From positions 1 through 64,000 of the forward strand of contig CAZOPF010000018.1 of assembly GCA_964581605.1 (NCBI GenBank): a stretch of 64,000 bases of DNA, written 5' to 3'. Shown here piece by piece: positions 51,564 to 60,738 of the stretch (its first letter is position 1; each line of letters opens with the position of its first letter). Below the pieces are notes generated by a model, which was not told the origin of the DNA, searched no databases, and saw only the letters and a list, made by a program, of their open reading frames with translations. Origin of the DNA: CAADGU01 sp964581605 (GTDB lineage Bacteria > Chloroflexota > Anaerolineae > Promineifilales > Promineifilaceae). The position numbers were made by a program, and so were the translations under genes.

Positions 51564-51602
51564 GAAACGGCCGTGCCGGGCCCTACTAACAGGAGATTTA
51601 CC

Positions 51603-51974
51603 ATGCAACTTTTTAAGGGAATCAATGTTGTGTCCATTGCCGTGCCTGATTTGGCTGTGGCGCGGGATTTTTATGCAAATAAATTAGGCTTTGGCGAGCC
51701 GCTGTATGACATGCCCGAAATGGGCTGGATCGAATTTGGTACCGGTGGCGCAGGTGATATATCCGTAACCACTGCCGAAGAAGGCTGGCAGCCCCATCAC
51801 GGCACCACCGTCGTCCTCAACACCGACGACGCTCACAAAACATGCGCCGAACTGCGAGCGCGTGGTGTGCGCTGCGACGACCCGGTAGGCATCCCTGGCG
51901 TTGTCACTTATTGCAGTTTCTATGACCCCTTTGGCAACCGCCTGCAAATGGCCGGCCCACCGCCGGAGGCGTAA
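51603..51974 (+). CDS. VOC/glyoxalase-family protein
   Basis: A 123-residue protein of the vicinal-oxygen-chelate superfamily. It has a betaalphabeta start (INVVSIAVPDLAVARDFYAN), WIEFGTGG in the middle and YDPFGNRLQMAG at the end, covering two modules. A Glu and a Gln that often bind metal are present near the C-terminus and in the middle, but the enzyme type cannot be read. ATG 51603 follows AGGAG by 8 nt. It sits between the YCII gene and the ECF sigma gene and is likely in the same stress or small-molecule response. Confidence 0.8.
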   Translation: MQLFKGINVVSIAVPDLAVARDFYANKLGFGEPLYDMPEMGWIEFGTGGAGDISVTTAEEGWQPHHGTTVVLNTDDAHKTCAELRARGVRCDDPVGIPGVVTYCSFYDPFGNRLQMAGPPPEA

Positions 51975-51976
51975 AT

Positions 51977-52011
51977 CAGGTGCGACGCACTCCTGAAGTG
52001 CGTCGCGCCTG
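51977..52011. repeat. 15-bp hairpin between VOC and sigma genes
   Basis: CAGGTGCGACGCACT (51977-51991) pairs with AGTGCGTCGCGCCTG (51997-52011) with one mismatch and a 5-nt loop. It fills most of the gap before the sigma factor gene and could attenuate its transcription. Confidence 0.8.
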
Positions 52012-52019
52012 AGCCTACG

Positions 52020-53270
52020 ATGCGCCAAACGCACACCGTCGTTGAACAAACCTTCCGCCAGGAATCTGGGCGGGTGCTGGCTGCACTCATCAGTACGCTG
52101 CGGGACTTTGAACTGGCCGAGGATGTATTCCATGATGCCCTGGTGGTGGCGCTGGAGCGGTGGCCGACAGACGGCATTCCGCACAATCCGGGGGCCTGGA
52201 TCACCACCACCGCCCGCCGCAAAGCAATTGACCGGCTGCGCCGCGCCCAGAATTTTGCCGCTAAACAGCCCCTCCTGGCCGAACTGTCCGCCCCTGACGA
52301 AACCGAAATGGATGAAATACCGGATGAACGCCTGAAGCTGATCTTCACCTGCTGCCATCCGGCGCTGTCACCGGAAGCGCAGGTGGCGCTGACGCTGCGC
52401 ACGTTGTGTGGCCTGGATACGGCCGCTATCGCCAGCGCCTTCCTGGTCCCCGTGCCCACCATGGCCCAACGGCTGGTACGTGCCCAACGCAAAATCAAGC
52501 AGGCGGGCATCCCTTACCGTGTGCCGCCGGTGGAACTGCTGGCGGAGCGGCTGGACGCGGTGCTGACCGTTATCTACCTCATCTTCAACGAAGGGTACAT
52601 CGCCTCGTCCGGGGATACTCTGGTGCGGCAGGAGTTGTGCCAGGAAGCAATCCGACTGGCGCGGATTTTGAACGAACTGCTGGCCGATGATCCGGCGCTG
52701 GAAGAAAACGCCGAGGCCTTGGGGTTGTTGGCGCTGATGTTGCTGCATGATGCGCGTCGCACTGCCCGCCTCAGCCCCTCCGGTGAATTGATCCTGCTGG
52801 AAGAGCAAGACCGCACCTTGTGGGATCGGGCGCAAATCAACGAGGGGATCGCCATTTTGGAACAGGCGTTGGCCATGGGGCAGGCCGGGCCATATCAGAT
52901 TCAGGCGGCTATTGCTGCCTTGCATGGAGAGGCAGCTACGCCCGCCGAAACGGATTGGGCACAAATTGCCGCCCTGTATGGACAGCTTTACCGTTTTCAC
53001 CCTACGGCCGTTATTGCCCTCAACCAGGCGGTGGCAGTGGCTATGGCCGAAGGGCCGATGAAGGGACTGGCGCTGCTAGAGCAGTTGGGGGAGAACGATG
53101 TGCTGCAAAATTACCACCTTTACCACGCCGCCCGCGCCGACCTGCTGCGCCGCGCCGGTTGGTATGCGGATGCGGCCGAAGCTTACGCTGTTGCCCTGGC
53201 GCTGACCCAAAACAACGTGGAACGCGCCTTTTTGCAGCGCCGGTTGGCGGAGGTGGAACGGTTTGTTTAA
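52020..53270 (+). CDS. ECF42-type RNA polymerase sigma factor with C-terminal extension
   Basis: A 416-residue ECF sigma factor. Region 2 is near the start (FRQESGRVLAALISTLRDFE, DVFHDALVVALERW) and region 4 at about 115-170 (LTLRTLCGLDTAAIASAFLV). The long C-terminal helical extension (DUF6596/TPR-like, about 185-415) is the mark of group ECF42, which lacks a classical anti-sigma factor and uses the extension for control. YCII/DGPF genes next to it are the rule for this group. No obvious ribosome site precedes the ATG, and a hairpin occupies the leader. Confidence 0.9.
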   Translation: MRQTHTVVEQTFRQESGRVLAALISTLRDFELAEDVFHDALVVALERWPTDGIPHNPGAWITTTARRKAIDRLRRAQNFAAKQPLLAELSAPDETEMDEIPDERLKLIFTCCHPALSPEAQVALTLRTLCGLDTAAIASAFLVPVPTMAQRLVRAQRKIKQAGIPYRVPPVELLAERLDAVLTVIYLIFNEGYIASSGDTLVRQELCQEAIRLARILNELLADDPALEENAEALGLLALMLLHDARRTARLSPSGELILLEEQDRTLWDRAQINEGIAILEQALAMGQAGPYQIQAAIAALHGEAATPAETDWAQIAALYGQLYRFHPTAVIALNQAVAVAMAEGPMKGLALLEQLGENDVLQNYHLYHAARADLLRRAGWYADAAEAYAVALALTQNNVERAFLQRRLAEVERFV

Positions 53271-53614
53271 CGCAAAGAGGCACAAAGAAGAGAGAGAAGG
53301 AGGAGAAAGGCTAACTGGGGGATAGCTTCTGAAAATGGGAGGCGTTGGTTCTCATCTCGTCAACTGGTGTCCAGGATATGATAGCGCCGCTGGTTTCATT
53401 TACAGCGATAGAACCTATCGCGGCCGGTTGTTCAAATGACTTTTATCACTTTGTCAGATGTCACGTTGTCAGGTCTATTTGCCGCCAGAGGCGCGGGGGC
53501 TGGATTGTCACGCTGACCCTGTTCGTAGCCGGCGATTTATTGCCGTGTGGTGGCAATGAATCGCCTACTACAAGCAGGGAGGTGGTGTGTTATGGTTGGA
53601 ACCAGGGAGGATGG
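53271..53614. other. Convergent intergenic region with hairpin
   Basis: 344 nt between the ends of the sigma factor and helicase genes. A 14-bp stem with one mismatch (GGCGATTTATTGCC at 53531-53544 with 53552-53565, loop 7 nt) may serve both transcripts. No credible gene is seen; forward frames here overlap the helicase and look like shadows. Confidence 0.55.
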
Positions 53615-54889
53615 CTACGGCCGTGCTCCACTCCCCACTCTGGTTTTTTGTCTATTCCTCGGGGGACGATTACCGGTTGGTTTATCCGGGTGCGGTTGCG
53701 TTGGGCGTGGTGAGCGCGGCTGGCGAGGCGGGCGGGCAAACTCAGTATCCTTGGTTGGCGCGGGTACGGTGTAGTCAAATTCGGGTAGTGTGCGCTGTTC
53801 CAGTTTTTCCCCCAGTACCCGCTCAATCGCTCGAATCATGTCTGTATCTTCGGAGGTGACAAAAGTGAATGCGTCGCCTGTTTTGGCGGCCCGCCCGGTA
53901 CGGCCGATGCGGTGGGTGTAGGCGTCGGCCGTGTCGGGCATGTCATAGTTGATCACATGCGAAATCTGGGTCACATCAATCCCCCGTGCGGCAATATCGG
54001 TAGCTACCATGAGTTTGTATTGGCCGGAGCGGAAACCGTCCATGGCTTCCTGCCGCCGATTTTGGGACATATTGCCTTGCAGGGCGGCCGCTTTGTACCC
54101 GGCGCGGTTGAGCTGCTCAGCCACACGGCGGGCGCGGTGTTTGGTGCGTGTAAAAATCAACACGGACTCGGTGTCCATGTGGCGCAACAGGGCCAACAGC
54201 AGCCCCGTTTTGAGATGCTGCGGCACGGGGTAGAGCGCATGAGAAACGGTGACGGCCGGTTTGGTCAGCCCAATTTGCACCGTCACCGGGTTTTTGAGGA
54301 TGTCATGGCTCAGGCGGCGAATGTCATCAGGCATAGTGGCCGAAAAGAAGAGGGTTTGGCGCTGCGTGGGCAGGTGTTTGAGCAGTTTACGAATGTCCGG
54401 CAAAAAGCCCATATCACACATGCGGTCGGCTTCGTCCAGCACCAGCACTTCCAGCCGGGAGAGGTCTATCGTTTTCTGGTTGATGTGGTCGAGCAACCGA
54501 CCGGGGCAGGCCACCACCACTTCCACGCCTTGTTTGAGCCGTTGAATCTGGGGATTGACGCCGACGCCGCCGTACACGGCCGTGCTGCGTGTTTTCGTTT
54601 GCTGCCCCAGTTGCCCAAACGAATCATTGATCTGTTCCGCCAGTTCACGGGTGGGGGCCACCACCAGGGCACGTACATGGCCGCGTGGGCCTTGCATCAG
54701 CCGTTGCAAGATGGGCAGTACGAAGGCGGCCGTTTTGCCGGTGCCTGTTTGCGCCAGACCTAAGATGTCTTTGCCCTGCAAAATGGGGGGGATGGCCTGA
54801 ATTTGAATAGGGGTGGGGGTGGTGTATCCCGCGGCCTGGATGCCAGCCGCAATGCGCGGATGGAGGTTGAAAGTCTCAAAATCACTCAC
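53615..54889 (-). CDS. DEAD-box ATP-dependent RNA helicase
   Basis: A 424-residue RNA helicase of the RhlE kind. Motifs in order: Q motif (TTPTPIQIQAIP), AQTGTGKTA (I), PTRELAEQ (Ia), VLDEADRM (II), FFSATMP (III), VLIFTRTKHRA (IV), TDIAARGID (V) and HRIGRTGRA (VI). A basic, Pro/Arg-rich tail of about 40 residues follows, presumably binding RNA. GTG 54889 is chosen because GGAGA lies 6 nt upstream and the family begins with SDFETFNL; an upstream ATG at 54925 precedes that site. The stop codon overlaps a palindrome copy. Likely role: ribosome assembly or RNA turnover. Confidence 0.9.
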   Translation of the reverse strand: MSDFETFNLHPRIAAGIQAAGYTTPTPIQIQAIPPILQGKDILGLAQTGTGKTAAFVLPILQRLMQGPRGHVRALVVAPTRELAEQINDSFGQLGQQTKTRSTAVYGGVGVNPQIQRLKQGVEVVVACPGRLLDHINQKTIDLSRLEVLVLDEADRMCDMGFLPDIRKLLKHLPTQRQTLFFSATMPDDIRRLSHDILKNPVTVQIGLTKPAVTVSHALYPVPQHLKTGLLLALLRHMDTESVLIFTRTKHRARRVAEQLNRAGYKAAALQGNMSQNRRQEAMDGFRSGQYKLMVATDIAARGIDVTQISHVINYDMPDTADAYTHRIGRTGRAAKTGDAFTFVTSEDTDMIRAIERVLGEKLEQRTLPEFDYTVPAPTKDTEFARPPRQPRSPRPTQPHPDKPTGNRPPRNRQKTRVGSGARP

Positions 54890-55816
54890 TGAAAGTCTCC
54901 TTGAATAAACGTAGCCAAGTCGCACTCTCAGCTTGTTTTAGTTTGCATAAGATAGCGGCAGTGTAACATAGGCAGCCAGATCAGGCGAATGAGGTGAGAA
55001 TGGGGTGAGGGGGCACGGCCGTGCCCCCCATCCAAAATGTTGTAAGTCCAAACCCGAAGCGTCATTTGCATGAGGCTAACCAACGGTCATAAGTAACCGT
55101 GCAGTAATTAGCGCAAGTTGCCCCAATTGATAGGCATGCTCTTGCGGGTGGTTTCCGGTTGTCTACAAAAGCCCCAAACGGCCGAAAAAGAAGGCAAAAC
55201 GAGCCCAAAAGGGTAATTAGACGCTCATTGGGGGTTACTGTATCGTTTGTTAAGGTGCTAACTGTCAGGTTCGCACAGCTTATGCTACCTGTTTATCGGC
55301 TGTCAGTGGCTCTGTTGACGCACGGCGGCTCTAAACTCAAGTAGCCAACTCCTTACCGATAAATGGGATAGGGCGAAGCAGGCTAACACTTATTATACTG
55401 CACGAATGTGGGGTAAACTCCCGAAATTCGTCTTATACCGCGTGTTTTGCAGGATAAACCTCTCAATCGGGATACATACCGGCAAAACCTGCGGTATAAC
55501 ATGAAAATTGGGGGTTTATCCAGCAAAAGTGCATGATAAACTTCTTTTTACTGGTGGCAGTTTGCTCTGACGATTCATAGTATAGAAGGCATTCCGCGAC
55601 TTCACAAGAGGGAAATGCCTTTATGTGACGGCCGTGCCCCCCTCACTCCTCACCCCTTACATTCTTACTCTCACAATCTTGTGACTTAGGTAAGGATGCA
55701 AATAAGGCAGTTCGCTTTATAATCATACAGGTATCCGATCAAAGCAATGCGCACACAAAATCACCACAACCCATTGAACCATCACTCTCTCCCCGCCTTA
55801 TTTGCAGGAATTGTCT
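54890..55816. other. Long intergenic region, structured
   Basis: 927 nt between divergent genes with no convincing ORF. It contains two ACGGCCGT copies (55015, 55628), a 17-nt word at 55092 matching 27682 inverted, the overlapping inverted repeats at 55433-55541, and an 8-bp hairpin (AAGGCATT with AATGCCTT, 55587-55622). TATAAT at 55718-55723 could be a -10 box for the hybrid kinase, but the -35 is poor. The A+T content is above the window average. Confidence 0.6.
55433..55541. other. Competing inverted repeats, possible structured RNA or site
   Basis: Stem A: TTATACCGC-GT-GTTTTGC (55433-55450) pairs with GCAAAAC-CT-GCGGTATAA (55482-55499). Stem B: TTTTGCAGGATAAACC (55445-55460) pairs with GGTTTATCCAGCAAAA (55513-55528), 15 of 16. 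They share 55445-55450, so they cannot form together. A third partner GATAAAC at 55535-55541 competes for the GTTTATC of stem B. Mutually exclusive stems are the form of attenuators and riboswitches; a decayed mobile element is the alternative. Confidence 0.5.
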
Positions 55817-58800
55817 ATGACTGATTCGTTTACGAATTTAGAAGAAACCCGTGAATGGTCGCTGGCCGAACTATCAACGGCCGTCCTCCAACTGCAGGAA
55901 CAAAACCGCCAACGCGAAGCCGAACTGGCTGCCACCAACCGCATTGGCCTGCTGCTGGCCGAAGCCCCCGACCTGCGCCACGTCTTTGAAGGCGCCCGCC
56001 GCGAAATCATGTCCATTGTGCCTGCCACCGGCATGTCCATCTTCCTGCTCACCGAAGACGGCAACATGCTCAACTGGATTTACGGCTACGAATTAGGGCA
56101 CGAAGTAGACCTGACCAACATCCCGCCACAACCACTCAGCGTGGGTTACAGCGGCCGTGTTATCCAGACCCGCCAGATGTTGTACGTCACCGCGAAAAAC
56201 GACCCGATCCGCAATGAAATCACCACCGTCATCGTCGGTGAACACCTCTCCACCTGGTTAGGGCTGCCCCTCATTGCCGCCAACAAGATCATTGGCGTTT
56301 TGGCTGTGGAAAACGATAGTTCCTTCAGTGAGCGCCACATCGAGTTCTTACAAACCATCGCTGTCACCATCGCCGTGGCCATCGAAAACGCCCGTCTCTT
56401 TGAAGAAACCAACCATTTGCTGGCCGAAAGCCGGCAGCGGATGGCCGAATTAACGGTCATTAACAAGGTTGTTTCTACGGCCGCCGGGACGCTGGATTTG
56501 CATGAAGTGATGCAGGTGGTGGTGACAGAACTGGCCAAAGCCCTCAACGTTAGCCAGGTACGCATCGCCCTGCTCAATGAAACCCGTGACCGTCTGATAA
56601 TTGTGGCCGAACATTATGATCAAATCGTAGCCCGCAGCGCCATTGGCGTGGAGATTCCGGTCGCGGATAACCCATTAACACAAAAGGTCATGTCGCTGCG
56701 CCGCTCGATTGTCATTCAAGACGCACAACATGCCCCGGAAACCGCCCCCATTCATCACTTGATGCGCCTGCAAAAGGTGGAAACCCTGGCCGTATTGCCC
56801 ATTTTTGCCGGGCAAGAAGTGATTGGCACACTGGGTATTGATATTTTGGAAAAGGGGCGTACCCTGAGCCTGGGGCAGCTTCGTCTGGCAGAGACCATCG
56901 TTTTTCAGGTTGCCACCACCGCCCAAAATGCCCGCCTCTTTGCCCAAACAGAGGCGCTGTTGGAAGAAACACGCCGTCAGGCGGCTGAACTCACCACCGT
57001 CAACAATATCAGCCAGGTGTTATCCTCTCAGCTTGAGCTGGATGCACTCATCCAACTGGTGGGCGAGCAGATACGCACGACCTTTAACTCCGACCTGACC
57101 TATGTGGCGCTGCACGATCAGCGCACGAATATGGTGCATTTTGTGTACCAACATGGGGAGGCAATGGAGTCACGGCCGTTTGGCAAAGGACTCACCGAGC
57201 GCATCATCACCACCGGCCAACCGCTGCTCATCAACAAAGACCTGGCCGGGCAGCATGTCAAACTAAAGACGGAGCGCATCGGCAAACATTCCCGCTCCTA
57301 CCTGGGTGTGCCCATCACCGTCAACAACGAGGCCATCGGCGTCGTCAGCGTCCAGAGCATCACCGAAGAAGGCCGTTTCACGGAAGATGACCTGCGCCTG
57401 CTCACCACCATCGCCGCCAACGTCGGCCAGGCCATTCACAACGCCCAACTGTACGAAGAAACCCGCCGCCACGCCGACGAGATGGCCGCTCTGGCCGAAA
57501 TTGGCAACGAAATCGCCACCACTCAGGACCTGGAACCGGTATTGGAAGAAATTGTGCGCCGGATTCAAGAGTTGATGCGCGTGCATGATATTTCTCTGAT
57601 GCTCCTGGAGCCAGATGGCGAAACATTCCGCACCGTTGTGGCCCGCGGCGATTACGTAGACGCGCTAAAAGCCAACCCCATCCACGTGGGCGAAGGCATC
57701 ACCGGCAGCATTGCCCAAAGCGGCATCGCCGAAATTGTAAACTACCCCATCCGCGATCCCCGCGCCATTCATATCGCCGGTACTGACGACCCCGAAGAGG
57801 ATGATGAAGGCATTATGGCTGCACCGATGGTCATTCATGGCGAAGTTATTGGCGTGATCATGATGTGGCGTAAACATGCGGTGGGGCTGTTTACTCAGGC
57901 GGAACTGCATTTCCTCAGCAGCGTAGCGCGGCAGGTGGCCAACGCCATTGAGAGCGGTCGCCTCTATTTGGAAATGCAGCGCCACGCCAACGAGATGGCC
58001 GCCCTGGCCGAAGTCAGCCGCGATGTTTCGGCCACGTTGGACTTACAAACGGTGATGGAGCGTATTGCCAGCCATGCCCACCAACTGCTGCATGGGCATA
58101 CCAGCGCCGTCTATTTGCTGCGGGACGACGGCCGTACCCTGCAACCCATCGCTGCTGTCGGAGAAATTAGCACGGCCGTCCTCACCTTCCCCACCCAAAT
58201 TGGCGTTGGCTTCGTCGGCCATGTGGTCAAAACGGGCATTGCCGAAATCATTCAGGACACCCTGCACGACCAACGGCGCGTCCATTTGAAAGGAACAAAG
58301 GAAACGGCCGTTGGTGAAAAATTGCTCGCTGCTCCCCTCATGTTCCAACACAAAGCCGTCGGCGCCATGGTCGTCTGGCGCAGCCCCGATGACCCCCCTT
58401 TTACCAACAGCGAACTGGCATTCCTGGTCAACCTGGCACAGCAGGCGGCCATCGCCATTGAAAACGCCCGCCTCTTTGCCGAAGCGCAGCAGGCGCGCAG
58501 TGCCGCCGAAGCCGCCAACAAAGCCAAAAGCGCCTTCCTGGCCAACATGAGCCACGAACTGCGCACCCCGCTCAATGCCATCATCGGCTTCACCCGCCTG
58601 GTGCAACGGCGCGGCGCGCAGTATTTACCGGAAAAACAGGTAGACAACCTGGATAAAGTGCTGGTGAGCGCCGAACATTTGCTGGGGCTGATCAACACCA
58701 TTCTGGACATCGCCAAAATTGAAGCCGGCCGCATGGACGTGCAGCCCAGCGCCTTTGACCTGGAACCGTTGGTGGACGTTTGCCTGCAAACCACCCGCCC

Positions 58801-60031
58801 GCTCATCAAAAGTGACCGGATTTCGCTGCAAAAGGAGATCGCGCCCAACATTCCTCGCCTCTTCACCGACCAGGAAAAGGTAAAACAGATTTTGCTCAAC
58901 CTGCTCAGCAATGCGGCCAAATTCACCCACGAAGGGCACATCACGGTACGCGCTTTTAACCAGGATAACGCCGTCATCCTTTCCATCGCCGACAGCGGCA
59001 TTGGCATTGCCCCGGATGCGCTGGGGCGGGTGTTTGAGGAGTTCCAACAGGCCGACAGCAGCACCACCCGCCAATATGGCGGCACAGGGCTGGGGCTGCC
59101 CATCAGCCTGCACCTGTCGCGGCTCTTAGGCGGTGACCTGGTGGCGGAAAGTGAAGAAGGGTCTGGCTCCATCTTTACGCTGCGACTGCCGCTGCATTAT
59201 GCCAGCCGCGCCGATACACCGGGCAAAGAGTGGCCGGGCACGGCCGTGTCCACCGCCACCAACAAACCGGTCGTCCTGGCCATTGACGACAACCCCGATG
59301 TCATCTACCTGCTGCAAGAAAATCTGGCCGAAGCCGGCTACCAGGTGATTGGGGCGCTCAGCGGCGAGGATGGGCTGCGGAAAGCGCGGACGCTACGGCC
59401 GTATGCCATTATCCTGGACATTATGATGCCCTACAAAGATGGCTGGCAGGTGCTCCATGAACTCAAAACCGACGCCACCACCCGCCACATCCCGGTGGTC
59501 ATGCTCACCATTGTAGACAAGAAAGATTTAGGCTACCGCCTGGGCGCCGCCGATTATCTGGTGAAACCGTTTGACAGTGAAGCGGTGCTGGAAGTGCTGA
59601 ACCGTCTGCCCGTGGCCAACGGCCGTACCGATGCCGCCCGCTTACTGGTGGTAGACGACGACCCCCTGGTGGCCGATATGGTGGCGCAAATGTTGGAGAC
59701 ACGGCCGTATCACATAGACACCGCTACCGACGGCCAGATCGCCCTGCGCCTCATCAACCAGAACCCACCGGACATCATCCTGCTCGACCTGATGATGCCC
59801 AATATGGACGGCTTTGGCGTCATCGAACAGTTGCGCCAACACCCGGAACACCACAAAATACCGGTCATCATCCTGACGGCCAAGACACTCAGCCGCGATG
59901 AAGCCCACCATCTGCGCCAGAGTGTCAGCCAGATCATGCAAAAACAAGGATTAAAAGAGGAACACCTCATCCACGAACTACAACTCGCCCTGCGAGAGTT
60001 GGGAGAGGAATCGTCAATGGTCAATGGATAA
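55817..60031 (+). CDS. Five-GAF hybrid histidine kinase with two receivers
   Basis: A 1404-residue cytoplasmic hybrid kinase. Five GAF domains in a row (starting about 25, 200, 380, 555 and 730) form the sensor; each begins with an L-x-E/N-I/V-x-x-x-I/V-style helix such as LAEIGNEIATTQDLEPVLEE. The HisKA helix has H913 in ANMSHELRTPLNAI, followed by HATPase_c (LLNLLSNAAKF, DSGIGI, GGTGLGL), receiver 1 (D1201 in IILDIMMPYKDG) and receiver 2 (D1324 in ILLDLMMPNMDG). No membrane helices are seen. AGGA precedes ATG 55817. The C-terminal residues and the stop come from a heptanucleotide array. A lone receiver gene follows after 43 nt and probably takes its phosphate. Confidence 0.92.
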   Translation: MTDSFTNLEETREWSLAELSTAVLQLQEQNRQREAELAATNRIGLLLAEAPDLRHVFEGARREIMSIVPATGMSIFLLTEDGNMLNWIYGYELGHEVDLTNIPPQPLSVGYSGRVIQTRQMLYVTAKNDPIRNEITTVIVGEHLSTWLGLPLIAANKIIGVLAVENDSSFSERHIEFLQTIAVTIAVAIENARLFEETNHLLAESRQRMAELTVINKVVSTAAGTLDLHEVMQVVVTELAKALNVSQVRIALLNETRDRLIIVAEHYDQIVARSAIGVEIPVADNPLTQKVMSLRRSIVIQDAQHAPETAPIHHLMRLQKVETLAVLPIFAGQEVIGTLGIDILEKGRTLSLGQLRLAETIVFQVATTAQNARLFAQTEALLEETRRQAAELTTVNNISQVLSSQLELDALIQLVGEQIRTTFNSDLTYVALHDQRTNMVHFVYQHGEAMESRPFGKGLTERIITTGQPLLINKDLAGQHVKLKTERIGKHSRSYLGVPITVNNEAIGVVSVQSITEEGRFTEDDLRLLTTIAANVGQAIHNAQLYEETRRHADEMAALAEIGNEIATTQDLEPVLEEIVRRIQELMRVHDISLMLLEPDGETFRTVVARGDYVDALKANPIHVGEGITGSIAQSGIAEIVNYPIRDPRAIHIAGTDDPEEDDEGIMAAPMVIHGEVIGVIMMWRKHAVGLFTQAELHFLSSVARQVANAIESGRLYLEMQRHANEMAALAEVSRDVSATLDLQTVMERIASHAHQLLHGHTSAVYLLRDDGRTLQPIAAVGEISTAVLTFPTQIGVGFVGHVVKTGIAEIIQDTLHDQRRVHLKGTKETAVGEKLLAAPLMFQHKAVGAMVVWRSPDDPPFTNSELAFLVNLAQQAAIAIENARLFAEAQQARSAAEAANKAKSAFLANMSHELRTPLNAIIGFTRLVQRRGAQYLPEKQVDNLDKVLVSAEHLLGLINTILDIAKIEAGRMDVQPSAFDLEPLVDVCLQTTRPLIKSDRISLQKEIAPNIPRLFTDQEKVKQILLNLLSNAAKFTHEGHITVRAFNQDNAVILSIADSGIGIAPDALGRVFEEFQQADSSTTRQYGGTGLGLPISLHLSRLLGGDLVAESEEGSGSIFTLRLPLHYASRADTPGKEWPGTAVSTATNKPVVLAIDDNPDVIYLLQENLAEAGYQVIGALSGEDGLRKARTLRPYAIILDIMMPYKDGWQVLHELKTDATTRHIPVVMLTIVDKKDLGYRLGAADYLVKPFDSEAVLEVLNRLPVANGRTDAARLLVVDDDPLVADMVAQMLETRPYHIDTATDGQIALRLINQNPPDIILLDLMMPNMDGFGVIEQLRQHPEHHKIPVIILTAKTLSRDEAHHLRQSVSQIMQKQGLKEEHLIHELQLALRELGEESSMVNG

Positions 60032-60061
60032 TTGTCAATTGATCGTTGACCATTGACCATT
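60013..60061. repeat. Heptanucleotide tandem array (7 units) with hairpin
   Basis: Seven 7-nt units: GTCAATG twice, GATAATT, GTCAATT, GATCGTT and GACCATT twice. The last two can pair with the first two. The stop codon of the hybrid kinase (60029-60031) lies in unit 3, so its final residues Met-Val-Asn-Gly are repeat-encoded. Confidence 0.9.
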
Positions 60062-60074
60062 TGAAAGGACGCTG

Positions 60075-60437
60075 ATGAAAAAGATACTCATTGTCGAAGA
60101 CGTGGAACTGAACACCGAACTGCTTGTCCAGCTTTTAGAGGATGAGTATGAACTGCTGATTGCCGCCGATGGCGCGGCGGGGGTGGAGATGACCCGCACC
60201 CACCGACCCGACCTGGTGCTGATGGACATGTCCCTACCGGTACTCGATGGCTGGGAGGCCACCCGCCAGATCAAGGCCGATGCCGCCCTGCAAGCCATCC
60301 CCGTCATTGGCCTCTCCGCCCACGCCATGAGCGGCGACGACGAACGCGCCAAAGAAGCCGGCTGCGATGATTACCTGACCAAGCCGGTCAATTTTGAGGC
60401 GCTGTTTGCCGTGTTGGATAAATTTCTAGGAGATTAA
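60075..60437 (+). CDS. Stand-alone receiver-domain response regulator
   Basis: A 120-residue single receiver of the CheY/DivK kind. The acidic pair is E8-D9 in LIVEDVELN, the phosphoacceptor is D51 in LVLMDMSLPVLDGWE, Ser in IGLSAHAMSGDD is the switch residue and Lys is in YLTKPVNFEAL. It has no output domain, so it acts by protein contact or phosphorelay. AAAGGA precedes the ATG by 7 nt. It lies 43 nt after the five-GAF hybrid kinase and is its likely partner. Confidence 0.92.
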   Translation: MKKILIVEDVELNTELLVQLLEDEYELLIAADGAAGVEMTRTHRPDLVLMDMSLPVLDGWEATRQIKADAALQAIPVIGLSAHAMSGDDERAKEAGCDDYLTKPVNFEALFAVLDKFLGD

Positions 60438-60522
60438 GAGCGATCCCCACGCTATACTTATGCTATGATGACAAAACAACAATCAATATGACAGGTCTTC
60501 ATCCAAAGTGGAGGTATACAAC

Positions 60523-60738
60523 ATGCAAGTATACGCTTATGAATTTACAATTGGGAAAAAGGGAACACTGACATTAAAAAATTTGCCTTTTAATGTTGGT
60601 GAGAGAATTGAAGTTATCATTATTCCCCGTTCAAATCGCCAGTATGAGGAAAAACAGTATCCCTTTTGGGGAAAGCCCATTACTTACCTCAACCCAACCG
60701 ATCCAGTAGCTGAAGAGGATTGGGAGGTATTACAGTGA
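60523..60738 (+). CDS. VapB-like antitoxin (small beta-rich)
   Basis: A 71-residue protein with a swapped-hairpin-like start (YAYEFTIGKKGTLTLKNLPF, then GERIEVIIIP), as in antitoxins of the DUF2281/VapB kind, and a C-terminal tail PFWGKPITYLNPTDPVAEED that would wrap the toxin. GGAGG lies 8 nt before ATG 60523, which is preferred to GTG/ATG at 60508. Its stop overlaps the toxin start by 4 nt (GTGA). It has no ACGGCCGT copy and is AT-richer than the neighbours, as if imported. Confidence 0.75.
   Translation: MQVYAYEFTIGKKGTLTLKNLPFNVGERIEVIIIPRSNRQYEEKQYPFWGKPITYLNPTDPVAEEDWEVLQ

Noticed and set aside
53345..53713. 122-residue forward frame overlapping the helicase 3' end
   Set aside because: It overlaps the helicase gene by 99 nt, lacks a ribosome site and has composition unlike the native genes.
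55159..55344. 61-residue forward frame in the long intergenic region
   Set aside because: No ribosome site, no recognisable features, and the surrounding region is non-coding in character.
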